14,370 nucleotides of DNA from Paracoccaceae bacterium (GCA_007121115.1 SKMI01000101.1:1-14370), one strand, 5' to 3'. Shown: positions 1 to 6,826, counted from the first letter of the stretch. The notes: generated by a model from the letters alone, not told the origin. Numbers and translations are program-made.

Positions 1-207
1 GCGCTGCTGCCGGTGGGGCTGGGCGGTCTGGGGGGCCAGTTCAACCAGGTCTACAACGACACGTTCGAGCGGATCATCCTGGCCAGGCAACCCATCCGCG
101 CGGTGCTGGACGATCAGGCCGAGGCGCTGCGGCGGATTCTCGAGGAAGCCGACGCGCCGTGCTGGGCACCGGATGCGCCGTCCGAAGGCGCCTGCCCCGT
201 GAACTGA
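1..207 (+). CDS. ABC transporter periplasmic solute-binding protein, C-terminal end (partial)
   Basis: Only the last 68 codons are in the window; the frame is open from base 1 and ends at TGA 205-207. The visible tail has a helical stretch (FNQVYNDTFERIILAR, then QPIRAVLDDQAEALRRILEE) followed by a short Cys/Pro-rich end (APCWAPD...GACPV). This pattern is typical of the C-terminus of family 1 extracellular sugar-binding proteins in alphaproteobacteria. Identification leans heavily on context: two permeases, an ATPase and a glycosidase follow on the same strand. The protein would bind the glycoside in the periplasm and deliver it to the permease pair. The signal peptide and ligand-binding lobes lie outside the window, so the ligand cannot be inferred here. 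The stop codon is the first unit of a 13-nt tandem repeat. Confidence 0.7.
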   Translation, partial: ALLPVGLGGLGGQFNQVYNDTFERIILARQPIRAVLDDQAEALRRILEEADAPCWAPDAPSEGACPVN

Positions 208-250
208 AGCCTTGAACTGACGCAGTGAACTGATCCCGTGAATTGAGCGC
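199..250 (+). repeat. 13-nt tandem repeat, four units, carrying the stop codon
   Basis: Four consecutive 13-nt units begin at 199, 212, 225 and 238. Their cores are GTGAACTGA, TTGAACTGA, GTGAACTGA and GTGAATTGA, followed by variable four-base spacers. The first unit overlaps the last two codons and stop of the binding-protein gene. Because 13 is not a multiple of three, the four TGA triplets (205, 218, 231, 244) fall in all three reading frames. Confidence 0.85.
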
Positions 251-268
251 GGGGTTTCGACACGGCAT

Positions 269-337
269 GGGGGCTGCCGCCCCCGTCCGGCCCTGACGGG
301 CCGGACTCCCCCGCGGGTATTTTCGGCAAGATGAAGT
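269..337 (+). terminator. Tandem hairpins plus conserved core (intergenic element, copy 1)
   Basis: A 6-bp hairpin (GGGGGC 269-274, GCCCCC 279-284) abuts a perfect 9-bp hairpin (GTCCGGCCC 285-293, loop TGAC 294-297, GGGCCGGAC 298-306). A core at 315-337 follows, starting GGGTATT and ending GCAAGATGAAGT. The same arrangement, with the same TGAC loop, recurs in reverse orientation at 6735-6787. There is no U-tract right after the stem, so efficient termination is uncertain. Lying between the binding-protein gene and the permeases, it could cause partial termination or protect the upstream mRNA end, giving more binding protein than permease. That role is an inference. Confidence 0.6.
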
Positions 338-377
338 TGGAGGGGCCGGCCCGGCCTGCCCCGGAGAGGAGTCCGCA

Positions 378-1220
378 ATGGCACGCGCCCTGCCCTATCT
401 GCTGCTGCTGCCGGCATCGCTGTTCCTGCTGGTGTTCTTCTTCTATCCGTTCGGGCTGGTGGTGGTGGAAAGCATGACCCGGGGCGGGGAATGGACCACC
501 GAGAATTTCACCCGCATGACCGGGCACTGGAAGTTCTCGACCGCGTTCTGGAACACGATCTGGCTGACGGCGATCGTGGTGCCGGTGCAGTTGATCATGG
601 CGCTGACCATGGCCTCGCTGGTGCAGAAGCTGAAGACGGGGCGGTCGGGGCTGTTGTACATCTTTGCCATTCCGCTGGGGATTTCCGATCTGGCCGCAGG
701 GCTGGTCTGGCTCGCGATCTTCGAGCAGTCGGGGTTCCTGAACTCGATACTGCATGCCTTCGGGATCATCGACCGGCCGCAGCTGTTCCTGGGCTATCAG
801 AGCCTGTGGGTGATCTTCCTTGCGGTCGTCCTGGCCGAAATCTGGCGCGCGACGGCGATCATGATGGTGATCATCGTCGCGGGCATGGGGCTGATTCCGA
901 AGGAATATAACGAGGCCGCCGAGGTCTTCGGCGCCTCGCGCTGGCAGCGGTTCACCAAGGTCACCTTGCCGCTGTTGCGCCCCAGTCTGCAGACGGCGCT
1001 GATCCTGCGCATCCTGATGGCGTTCGAGGTCTTTGCCGTGGTGGTGGCGCTGGGTGGCACCACGCTGCCGGTGCTTATGGGCGAGACGTTTCAGTGGCAG
1101 TTCCAGTTGCAGGATCGCGGGGTCGCGGCGGCCTATGCGATGGTGATCCTGGGCCTGTCGGTGGCGTTTTCGCTGGTGGTCTTGCGGCTGCTGCATGTGC
1201 CGAAAGGAGCGCGGATATGA
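378..1220 (+). CDS. ABC sugar transporter permease, MalF/UgpA-like (280 aa)
   Basis: This is an inner-membrane permease subunit of a carbohydrate-type ABC importer. The start ATG at 378 has a strong ribosome site (GGAGAGGAG, 363-371). Six hydrophobic segments are visible at about residues 8-30, 58-82, 90-115, 143-170, 204-226 and 250-272. The cytoplasmic EAA loop that docks on the ATPase is clear at about 179-202 (EAAEVFGASRWQRFTKV, then LPLL), with the invariant Gly at 185. The length of 280 residues is normal for the short MalF/UgpA type, which lacks the large periplasmic loop of E. coli MalF. Its TGA overlaps the next gene's ATG (ATGA, 1217-1220), implying translational coupling. The substrate cannot be read from this subunit. 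Confidence 0.95.
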   Translation: MARALPYLLLLPASLFLLVFFFYPFGLVVVESMTRGGEWTTENFTRMTGHWKFSTAFWNTIWLTAIVVPVQLIMALTMASLVQKLKTGRSGLLYIFAIPLGISDLAAGLVWLAIFEQSGFLNSILHAFGIIDRPQLFLGYQSLWVIFLAVVLAEIWRATAIMMVIIVAGMGLIPKEYNEAAEVFGASRWQRFTKVTLPLLRPSLQTALILRILMAFEVFAVVVALGGTTLPVLMGETFQWQFQLQDRGVAAAYAMVILGLSVAFSLVVLRLLHVPKGARI

Positions 1221-2071
1221 CGGCTGAAGCAAGCGATGTCCCCGTGGCCGCCACGCCGCAGGTGGCCGTGAATCGGGCCGGGCGGTTCCTGTTCTGGGCG
1301 GGGATCGGGCTCCTGGTGCTATGGGTGCTGGTGCCGATCTGGTTCCTGTTCGTCAACGCGCTTTCGGCGCCTGCGGAGGTGACGGGATTCCCCAAGCGCT
1401 TCTGGCCCAGTTTCGATCTCGCCTCGGTCCAGTTCTTCTGGAATTTCCAGGGGGTGACAGCGGCACTTTGGAATTCGGTCAAGGTGGCGGTGCTGACCAT
1501 GATCCTGGCCATCGGCATGGGGGCGCCCGCGGGCTATGCGCTGTCGCGCTTCGACTTTCCGGGCAAGGAATTCTTTCGCGTCCTCGTCATCATGACCCGT
1601 GCCTTCCCGCTGCCGCTGCTGGCCCTGCCGCTGGCGGTGATGTTCATCCGCACGGGGCTGGATGACACGGTACTGGGGCTGGCGCTGGTCCATGCCATGC
1701 TGGCGCTGCCGTTTGCGGTGCTGATCACCTTCTCGCTGTTTTCGGGCATCCCGGTGGAACTGGAAGAGGCCGCCTGGACGCTGGGCTGCACACGGTTGCA
1801 GGCGTTTACCAAGGTGGTGCTGCCGCTGGCGCTGCCCGGCATCATGGCGAGCGCGGTCTTTGCTTTCGTGATCTCGTGGAACGAGGTGTTCGCGGCGGCC
1901 GTGCTGACCATCGAGAACCGCACGCTGACCGCCTTCCTGCTGCAATCGCTCAATGTCTCGCCCCTGCCGCTGAAATTCGCCGGGGGCGCGGCACTGGTGC
2001 TCCCGGCGCTGATCTTCATCTTTGCGGTGCGCAAGTATCTGTTCGCGATGTGGGGCATTGCCAACCGCTGA
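1217..2071 (+). CDS. ABC sugar transporter permease, MalG/UgpE-like (284 aa)
   Basis: This is the second inner-membrane permease subunit of the importer. I chose ATG 1217 because it overlaps the stop of the preceding permease in an ATGA and has AAAGGAG just upstream. A longer in-frame opening from 1094 would run inside the first permease gene. A 20-residue cytoplasmic N-tail precedes the first membrane span (about 24-48). Further spans lie near 86-110, 120-145, 151-176, 205-230 and 254-275. The EAA loop is at about 184-208 (EEAAWTLGCTRLQAFTKV, then VLPLALPG), with Gly190. It would form the heterodimeric channel with the upstream permease. Its last four codons including the stop are duplicated in tandem (2060-2083). 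Confidence 0.95.
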   Translation: MTAEASDVPVAATPQVAVNRAGRFLFWAGIGLLVLWVLVPIWFLFVNALSAPAEVTGFPKRFWPSFDLASVQFFWNFQGVTAALWNSVKVAVLTMILAIGMGAPAGYALSRFDFPGKEFFRVLVIMTRAFPLPLLALPLAVMFIRTGLDDTVLGLALVHAMLALPFAVLITFSLFSGIPVELEEAAWTLGCTRLQAFTKVVLPLALPGIMASAVFAFVISWNEVFAAAVLTIENRTLTAFLLQSLNVSPLPLKFAGGAALVLPALIFIFAVRKYLFAMWGIANR

Positions 2072-2083
2072 GCCAACCGCTGA
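2060..2083 (+). repeat. Perfect 12-bp tandem duplication spanning the permease stop codon
   Basis: GCCAACCGCTGA occurs twice back to back, at 2060-2071 and 2072-2083. The first copy encodes Ala-Asn-Arg-stop, the end of the permease. The second repeats the same codons and stop in the same frame, making a fail-safe second stop 12 bases downstream. Confidence 0.95.
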
Positions 2084-2098
2084 TTAGGGAGGGGCCGC

Positions 2099-3136
2099 AT
2101 GGCCGAGATCGTCATCAAGGGGGTCGCCAAGCAGTTCGGCGCGTTCACGGCTCTGCATTCGGTGGACCTGACCATACATGATCAGGAATTCATGGTGCTG
2201 CTGGGCGCCTCGGGCTGCGGCAAGACGACGCTTCTGCGCATCATCGCCGGGCTGGAAACGCCGAGCCAGGGCGAGGTCTGGATCGGCGGGCGGCGGGTGG
2301 ATCACCTGCCGCCCCGGGCGCGCGGGATCGCCATGGTGTTCCAGAATTACGCCGTCTTTCCGCATCTGACGGTGTTCGAGAATATTGCCTTCGGCCTGCG
2401 CATGGCCAAGCTGCCGCAGGCCGAGGTGACGCGGCGGGTCACGCGGACGGCGGAATTGATGCATATCGAACAGTTGCTCAAGCGCTACTCGGGCGAGCTT
2501 TCGGGCGGGCAGCGCCAGCGGGTCGCCGTGGCCCGCGCGCTGGCGATGGAGCCCGATGTGATCCTGATGGACGAGCCGTTGTCGAACCTGGACGCGCTTT
2601 TGCGACTGGAGATGCGGGCCGAGTTGAAGGGGGTGCTGGCGGCATCGAAGACCACCACCATCTACGTCACCCATGACCAGGTCGAGGCGATGTCGCTCGC
2701 CGACCGGATCAGCGTGATGAACGGCGGGTTCATCGTGCAGGCGGACAAGCCCACGCAGGTCTATCGCAACCCCGCCGCGCGCTTCGTGGGCAGCTTCATC
2801 GGCAACCCGCCGATGAATTTCCTGCCCGCAAAGCGCGGCGAGAACGGGCGGTGGCACGTTGCCGGGAAGGATTTCGACGGCCCGGACGTGGCCGCCGCCG
2901 AATTCGCCATCCGCCCCGAGGACATGCACCCCGCCAAGGCCGGGCTGGAGGCCGAGGTGCGCGTGGTCGAACCGCTGGGGCCCCATACGCTGGTCACCGC
3001 ACAGGTGGCGGGCCAGCCCTTCCGCGCGGTGCTGGAAAGCGACCGCGCGATCAGCCCCGGCGAGGTGATCACCCTCGCCCCCATCCCCGACCGCATCCGC
3101 TGGTTCGACCCCGAAACACAAGAGGCCATCGCATGA
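2099..3136 (+). CDS. ABC transporter ATPase, MalK/UgpC family (345 aa)
   Basis: This is the cytoplasmic ATP-hydrolysing subunit that drives the importer. The start ATG at 2099 has AGGGAGGGG upstream (2086-2094). The motifs are complete: Walker A GASGCGKTT at 36-44, Q-loop Gln82 in VFQNYAVFPH, signature LSGGQRQR at 134-141, Walker B VILMDE at 154-159 with catalytic Glu159, D-loop SNLDA, and switch His192 in YVTHDQ. The C-terminal third (from about 235, NPPMNFLPA onward) is a TOBE/OB regulatory domain of the kind found in carbohydrate importers. The length is typical, though slightly shorter than E. coli MalK (371 aa). The TGA overlaps the ATG of the hydrolase gene (3133-3136), tying transport to substrate cleavage. 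Confidence 0.97.
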   Translation: MAEIVIKGVAKQFGAFTALHSVDLTIHDQEFMVLLGASGCGKTTLLRIIAGLETPSQGEVWIGGRRVDHLPPRARGIAMVFQNYAVFPHLTVFENIAFGLRMAKLPQAEVTRRVTRTAELMHIEQLLKRYSGELSGGQRQRVAVARALAMEPDVILMDEPLSNLDALLRLEMRAELKGVLAASKTTTIYVTHDQVEAMSLADRISVMNGGFIVQADKPTQVYRNPAARFVGSFIGNPPMNFLPAKRGENGRWHVAGKDFDGPDVAAAEFAIRPEDMHPAKAGLEAEVRVVEPLGPHTLVTAQVAGQPFRAVLESDRAISPGEVITLAPIPDRIRWFDPETQEAIA

Positions 3137-4404
3137 GTGACGCGCTGCGCTCTGCCGCCATCGAGATCCTGAAGGTCAACGACCGTGGCAGCTACACCGT
3201 GCCCACCAAGGGGCTTTACCCGTTCCAGTGGAACTGGGATTCGTGCCTGACCGCGCTAGGCCAGCGCCATTTCGACCCGGCCCGCGCGCTGACCGAGATC
3301 GAGACGCTTTTCGCCCACCAGTGGCCCTGCGGGATGGTGCCGCACATCATCTTTCACGCGCAAGATGACGGCTATTTCCCCGGGCCCGAGGTCTGGGGCT
3401 GCAACCGTCCCGTGCCCACCAGCGGGATCACCCAGCCACCCGTGGCGGGGTTCGCCCTGCGCCGCCTGCTGGACGCCGCACCGGACCTGCAGGACCGCGC
3501 GCGCCCGCTGCTGGCGCGGATCACCGCCTGGCACCGCTGGTTCCATGCGACGCGCGACCCTCAGGGCAGCGGGCTGGTGGCGATCATCCACCCCTGGGAA
3601 TCCGGGCGCGACAATTCGGTGGACTGGGACGCGCCTTTCGATCGGGTGCCCAGCGACGGGGTCGCCCCCTACACGCGGCGCGACACGCAGCACGCGGACG
3701 CCGCGCATCGACCGACCAAGGATCAGTATGACCGCTACATCTGGCTGGTCGAACGCTTCCGGGGTCTGGGATGGGCGACGGAGCGGCTGCACTATACATC
3801 GCCTTTCCAGGTGGTGGACCCGGGGTTCAACTCCATCCTGATCCGGTCCTGCGCCGATCTGGCCGATCTGGCCGTGGTCATGGGCGAAGACGCCCAGGCG
3901 GCCGAGAACCGCGCGCTGGCGGCAAAGGGGCTGGCCGCCCTGCCCGCGCTCTGGTCGGACGCGCATGGACAATACCTGTGCCTTGACCGGGTGGCGGGGC
4001 GGCTGATCGACAATCCGTCCTCGGGCGGGTTGCTGGCGGCCTTTGCGCCGATCCCGCCGGACCGTGCCGCCCGCATCGCGGCCAGCATCGAAGCACATGG
4101 CACGCGGTTCCGGGTGGCCAGTCAGGCGCCCGGAACGCCGGGATTCGATGCCAAGCGCTACTGGCGCGGGCCGGTCTGGCTGGTGGTCAACTACATGATC
4201 GCCGACGGGCTGGAGCGCGCCGGGCAGGCCGAGGCGGCTGCCGCGATCCGCGCCTCCAGCCTGCGGCTGATCACCGAAAGCGGCTTCGCCGAATATTATG
4301 ATCCGCTGACCGGCGAAGGGCTGGGCGGCGGGCAATTCACCTGGACCGCCGCCATGGTGCTGGAATTCCTGTCGATGCAGCGGAGCCCGGCCCCCGCGCG
4401 TTGA
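3133..4404 (+). CDS. GH63-like glycoside hydrolase of the mannosylglycerate/glucosylglycerate hydrolase type (423 aa)
   Basis: This is a predicted cytoplasmic (no signal peptide) (alpha/alpha)6-barrel glycosidase. ATG 3133 is chosen because it overlaps the ATPase stop in an ATGA; the frame is open further upstream only as a shadow of the ATPase gene. Landmarks are FQWNWDSCLTAL at 31-42, HPWESGRDNSVDW at 153-165, KRYWRGPVWLVVNY at 341-354, and EYYDPLTGEG at 387-396 followed by QFTWTAAM. By analogy with GH63 enzymes such as E. coli YgjK and bacterial mannosylglycerate and glucosylglycerate hydrolases, Asp160 is the likely general acid and Glu387 the likely general base; these assignments are inferred. 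The gene closes an importer operon, so the enzyme probably cleaves the imported glycoside. Substrate is unproven: mannosylglycerate, glucosylglycerate, glucosylglycerol or a disaccharide are all possible. Confidence 0.8.
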   Translation: MSDALRSAAIEILKVNDRGSYTVPTKGLYPFQWNWDSCLTALGQRHFDPARALTEIETLFAHQWPCGMVPHIIFHAQDDGYFPGPEVWGCNRPVPTSGITQPPVAGFALRRLLDAAPDLQDRARPLLARITAWHRWFHATRDPQGSGLVAIIHPWESGRDNSVDWDAPFDRVPSDGVAPYTRRDTQHADAAHRPTKDQYDRYIWLVERFRGLGWATERLHYTSPFQVVDPGFNSILIRSCADLADLAVVMGEDAQAAENRALAAKGLAALPALWSDAHGQYLCLDRVAGRLIDNPSSGGLLAAFAPIPPDRAARIAASIEAHGTRFRVASQAPGTPGFDAKRYWRGPVWLVVNYMIADGLERAGQAEAAAAIRASSLRLITESGFAEYYDPLTGEGLGGGQFTWTAAMVLEFLSMQRSPAPAR

Positions 4405-4426
4405 CCCACCCGCAGACGCCGCCAGT

Positions 4427-4460
4427 GCGCCGCCAGCGCTCCGGCGGGCCGCGGCGGCGC
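4427..4460 (+). terminator. GC-rich inverted repeat after the hydrolase gene
   Basis: Perfect 8-bp arms GCGCCGCC (4427-4434) and GGCGGCGC (4453-4460) flank an 18-nt loop, 23 bases after the hydrolase stop. There is no T-run after it, so this is only a candidate terminator. The rest of the 146-bp gap before argB holds a 10-nt direct repeat, ACCGGACCCC, at 4525-4534 and 4537-4546. No clear promoter was seen. Confidence 0.35.
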
Positions 4461-4550
4461 GCGCCGGGTGCCGCGCAGACTTCCCCCGCCCGCGAATCCG
4501 CGCTAGGAGGCAAGCCCACCCCACACCGGACCCCAAACCGGACCCCTGCC

Positions 4551-5450
4551 ATGAAGCCCCAGACAGCCATGAACAAAGACTGGTTCGCCACTGCCCGCAC
4601 CCTGTCCGAAGCGCTGCCCTATCTGCAGCGCTACACCGGCGCCATCGTCGTCATCAAGTTCGGCGGCCACGCCATGGGCAACGCCACCGAAATGGCCAGC
4701 TTCGCCCGCGACGTGGTGCTGATGCGACAGGTCGGCGTGAACCCGGTGATCGTCCACGGTGGCGGGCCGATGATCAACGACCTGCTGAAACGGCTGGGGG
4801 TCGAGTCCAGCTTCGTGCGCGGCAAGCGGGTGACCGATGCGGCGACCATGGACGTGGTGGAAATGGTGCTCTCGGGGCTGGTCAACAAGCGGATCGTGCA
4901 GGCGATCAACGATGAAGGCGGCCGCGCCGTGGGGCTTTCGGGCAAGGACGCGCGGCTGATCGGTTGCGTCCCCGATGACCCGGACCTGGGTTTTGTCGGC
5001 CGCCCCGAGGCGGTGGACCCGACCGTCCTGCACCACCTGTTCGACGGCGGCTTCATCCCGGTGATCGCACCCCTTGGCGCGGACGAAGCCGGGCAGAGCT
5101 ACAACATCAACGGCGACACCGCCGCCGGCGCCATCGCCGCTGCGCTGAACGCCGACCGGCTGCTGCTGCTGACCGATGTGGCGGGCGTGAAGGACGAAGG
5201 CGGCGCGGTGATCACCCAGTTGTCCCCCGAGGAGGTGACGGACATGACCGCGCGCGGCATCATCGCCGGCGGCATGATCCCCAAGACCGAAACCGCGCTG
5301 GCCGCGCTGGAGGGTGGCGTGCGCGCGGTGGTGATCCTGGACGGGCGGGCACCCAATGCCTGCCTGCTGGAGCTTTTCACCGACCATGGCGCAGGCAGCC
5401 TGATCCGCGCGACCCCGCCCCGGATCACCCCGCACGATGCCGACGCTTGA
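4551..5450 (+). CDS. argB: Acetylglutamate kinase (299 aa)
   Basis: ArgB phosphorylates N-acetyl-L-glutamate, the second step of arginine biosynthesis, in the cytoplasm. Family signatures are clear: VIKFGGHAMG at 34-43 with catalytic Lys36, VHGGGP at 68-73 for acetylglutamate binding, GKRVTD at 91-96, NINGDTAAG at 185-193, LLTDVAGV at 206-213, and GGMIPK at 240-245 with the second catalytic Lys245. The N-terminal helix preceding the core (WFATARTLSEALPYLQRY, 11-28) is the kinked helix typical of hexameric, arginine-inhibited enzymes, so feedback inhibition is expected. The start is uncertain: ATG 4551 or ATG 4569 (293 aa), neither with a good ribosome site. The AGGAGG at 4505-4510 is too far upstream to serve either. 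The 3' end overlaps the next gene by 14 bases. Confidence 0.96.
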   Translation: MKPQTAMNKDWFATARTLSEALPYLQRYTGAIVVIKFGGHAMGNATEMASFARDVVLMRQVGVNPVIVHGGGPMINDLLKRLGVESSFVRGKRVTDAATMDVVEMVLSGLVNKRIVQAINDEGGRAVGLSGKDARLIGCVPDDPDLGFVGRPEAVDPTVLHHLFDGGFIPVIAPLGADEAGQSYNINGDTAAGAIAAALNADRLLLLTDVAGVKDEGGAVITQLSPEEVTDMTARGIIAGGMIPKTETALAALEGGVRAVVILDGRAPNACLLELFTDHGAGSLIRATPPRITPHDADA

Positions 5451-6093
5451 AGCAGTCGCCGAGGCCGCTGCCCCGCACCAACTCGCGGTGATGGGCGCGC
5501 TGCACGTCGGCCCCGAGGACGGCTTGCCCGAGGACTTCGGGACCCTCGCGCTGCTGGGCCCGCTGGAGCCCGGTTTCTGGCCGCACGTCACCGCCACGCC
5601 CGAATTCACCGACGGCGGCCCCGACCCGCTGGACCGCTGGTCACGGCGGGTGATCGGGCGGCTGGCCTGCACCCTTGGCGGCAAGGCGCGGTTTCCGTTT
5701 GGGGGGCCGCCCTATGCGCCCTTCATCGGCTGGGCGCTGCGGTCCGGGCGGGCCTGGGTCTCGCCGGTGGGGCTCCTGGTGCATGACGCGGCGGGGCTGA
5801 TGGTGTCCTATCGCGGGGCGGTCGCGCTGCGCGGGCGGCTGGATCTGCCCCCCGCCCCGACAAAGCCCTGCGAAAGATGCGCGGAGAAACCATGCCTCAC
5901 CGCCTGCCCGGTGGGGGCGCTGGGGCCCTCGGGTGCCTATGATCTGAGCGCTTGTCACGGGTTTCTGGACACTTCGCCGGGCACGGACTGCCTGACGCGC
6001 GGCTGCGCGGTGCGCCGCGCTTGCCCGGTATCAGTGCGGTATGGCAGACTGCCCGCGCAATCCGCCCACCACATGAGGCAATTTCACCCGTGA
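5437..6093 (+). CDS. Ferredoxin-like double-cluster [4Fe-4S] protein (218 aa)
   Basis: The protein has an N-terminal domain without recognised motifs (about 1-140) and a C-terminal iron-sulfur region. The first cysteine set is C145-x2-C148-x4-C153-x3-C157-Pro, a classic ferredoxin motif. The second set is C173, C185, C190 and C196-Pro, so eight cysteines could hold two [4Fe-4S] clusters. The C-terminal half resembles the ferredoxin part of QueG-like (epoxyqueuosine reductase) proteins, but at 218 aa it is much shorter than QueG (about 350) and no cobalamin-binding half is evident. It begins inside argB (14-nt overlap) and its TGA overlaps the next start (GTGA, 6090-6093). Role unknown; an electron-transfer partner is the cautious guess. 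Confidence 0.85.
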   Translation: MPTLEAVAEAAAPHQLAVMGALHVGPEDGLPEDFGTLALLGPLEPGFWPHVTATPEFTDGGPDPLDRWSRRVIGRLACTLGGKARFPFGGPPYAPFIGWALRSGRAWVSPVGLLVHDAAGLMVSYRGAVALRGRLDLPPAPTKPCERCAEKPCLTACPVGALGPSGAYDLSACHGFLDTSPGTDCLTRGCAVRRACPVSVRYGRLPAQSAHHMRQFHP

Positions 6094-6608
6094 CCCTGCG
6101 CCTGATCCTGACCCGCCATGCGAAATCCGACTGGAATGATCCGCTTGCCTCTGACCATGCGCGGGTGCTGAACCCGCGCGGGCGCCGCGCCGCACCCCTG
6201 ATCGGGCAATGGCTGGCCGGGAACGGGCATCTGCCCGCGCTGGCGCTGGTCTCGGACGCCGCGCGCACGCGCGAGACATGGGAGCTTCTGTCCGCCGAAC
6301 TGCCCACGCCGGTGCCCGTGCGCTACCTGAGCGCGCTTTATGCAGCTTCCCCGCAGACGATCCTGCGCGCTCTGGCCACGGCCGAGGAAAGTGCGGTCAT
6401 GGTGATCGCGCACAACCCCGGCATCGGCGCGCTGGCCGCGGCGCTGGCTGTACGCCCGCCCGCGCATCCCGGGTTCCTGCGCTATCCCACCTGCGCGACC
6501 GTGGTGCTGGAATTCGACGCCGCCGAATGGGCGCAGGTGCGCCCGCGGTCGGGGCAGGTCGTCGATTTCGTGGTGCCGCGCGATCTGGAGGCGGTGGCCT
6601 CGGCCTGA
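6090..6608 (+). CDS. SixA-like histidine phosphatase (phosphohistidine phosphatase family, 172 aa)
   Basis: This is a small single-domain member of the histidine phosphatase (phosphoglycerate mutase-like) superfamily. The phospho-acceptor motif LTRHAKSDW is at 7-15, with Arg9 and nucleophile His10. A second arginine lies in SDAARTRET (Arg59/Arg61), and the second catalytic histidine is His108 in VIAHNPG. The RHAKSxW start and short length match SixA, which dephosphorylates phosphohistidine in HPt or phosphotransferase proteins; the true substrate here is unknown. The GTG start at 6090 is chosen because it overlaps the previous stop (GTGA) and places the RHA motif at the expected position; GAGG at 6074-6077 may be the ribosome site. 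It is the last gene of the argB transcription unit and is followed by a large hairpin. Confidence 0.88.
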   Translation: MTLRLILTRHAKSDWNDPLASDHARVLNPRGRRAAPLIGQWLAGNGHLPALALVSDAARTRETWELLSAELPTPVPVRYLSALYAASPQTILRALATAEESAVMVIAHNPGIGALAAALAVRPPAHPGFLRYPTCATVVLEFDAAEWAQVRPRSGQVVDFVVPRDLEAVASA

Positions 6609-6641
6609 CCCTTCGCCCAATGGCTGGCGGGGGACGGGGGA

Positions 6642-6678
6642 GCGCCCGCGGGCCGCAAGCCGTGCGCCCCGCGGGCGC
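6642..6678. terminator. 11-bp perfect hairpin after the phosphatase gene
   Basis: The arms GCGCCCGCGGG (6642-6652) and CCCGCGGGCGC (6668-6678) are perfect reverse complements around a 15-nt loop, 34 bases after the phosphatase stop. Imperfect outer arms extend the structure (near GCCCAATGGCTGG at 6615-6627 and GACGCTGGGCATCGGGC at 6683-6699). It lies between convergent transcription units and can work on either strand, but no U-tract follows. Confidence 0.5.
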
Positions 6679-6734
6679 GCCCGACGCTGGGCATCGGGCA
6701 GGGCTGGACCCGATCCCAATCAGCCTGCGCCTTG

Positions 6735-6787
6735 ACTTCATCTTGCCCCGAATACCCTCGCCGAAGGCGGCGCGCCGTCAGGCGCGC
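6735..6787 (-). terminator. Hairpin plus conserved core (intergenic element, copy 2)
   Basis: Read on the minus strand this is GCGCGCC, loop TGAC, GGCGCGC (plus coordinates 6787 down to 6770). A short spacer follows, then a core that starts GGGTATT and ends GCAAGATGAAGT (6757 down to 6735). The 23-nt core matches copy 1 (315-337) at 20 positions, and the hairpin loop is identical. It sits 40 bases after the enol-lactonase stop, in the sense orientation for that operon, as expected of a transcript-end element. Confidence 0.6.
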
Positions 6788-6826
6788 TTCTGCGCAATGA
6801 AGGGCACATGCTATCTGGTCGGCGCG

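Noticed and set aside
114..1232. A 372-codon minus-strand open frame opposite the first permease
   Set aside because: It is Gln/His/Arg-rich antisense of a permease with a clear EAA loop and ribosome site; it has no motifs of its own.
4505..4510. AGGAGG as the ribosome site of argB or a small gene
   Set aside because: It lies about 40 bases before ATG 4551, and no ATG/GTG/TTG start follows at suitable spacing, so it cannot set a start directly.
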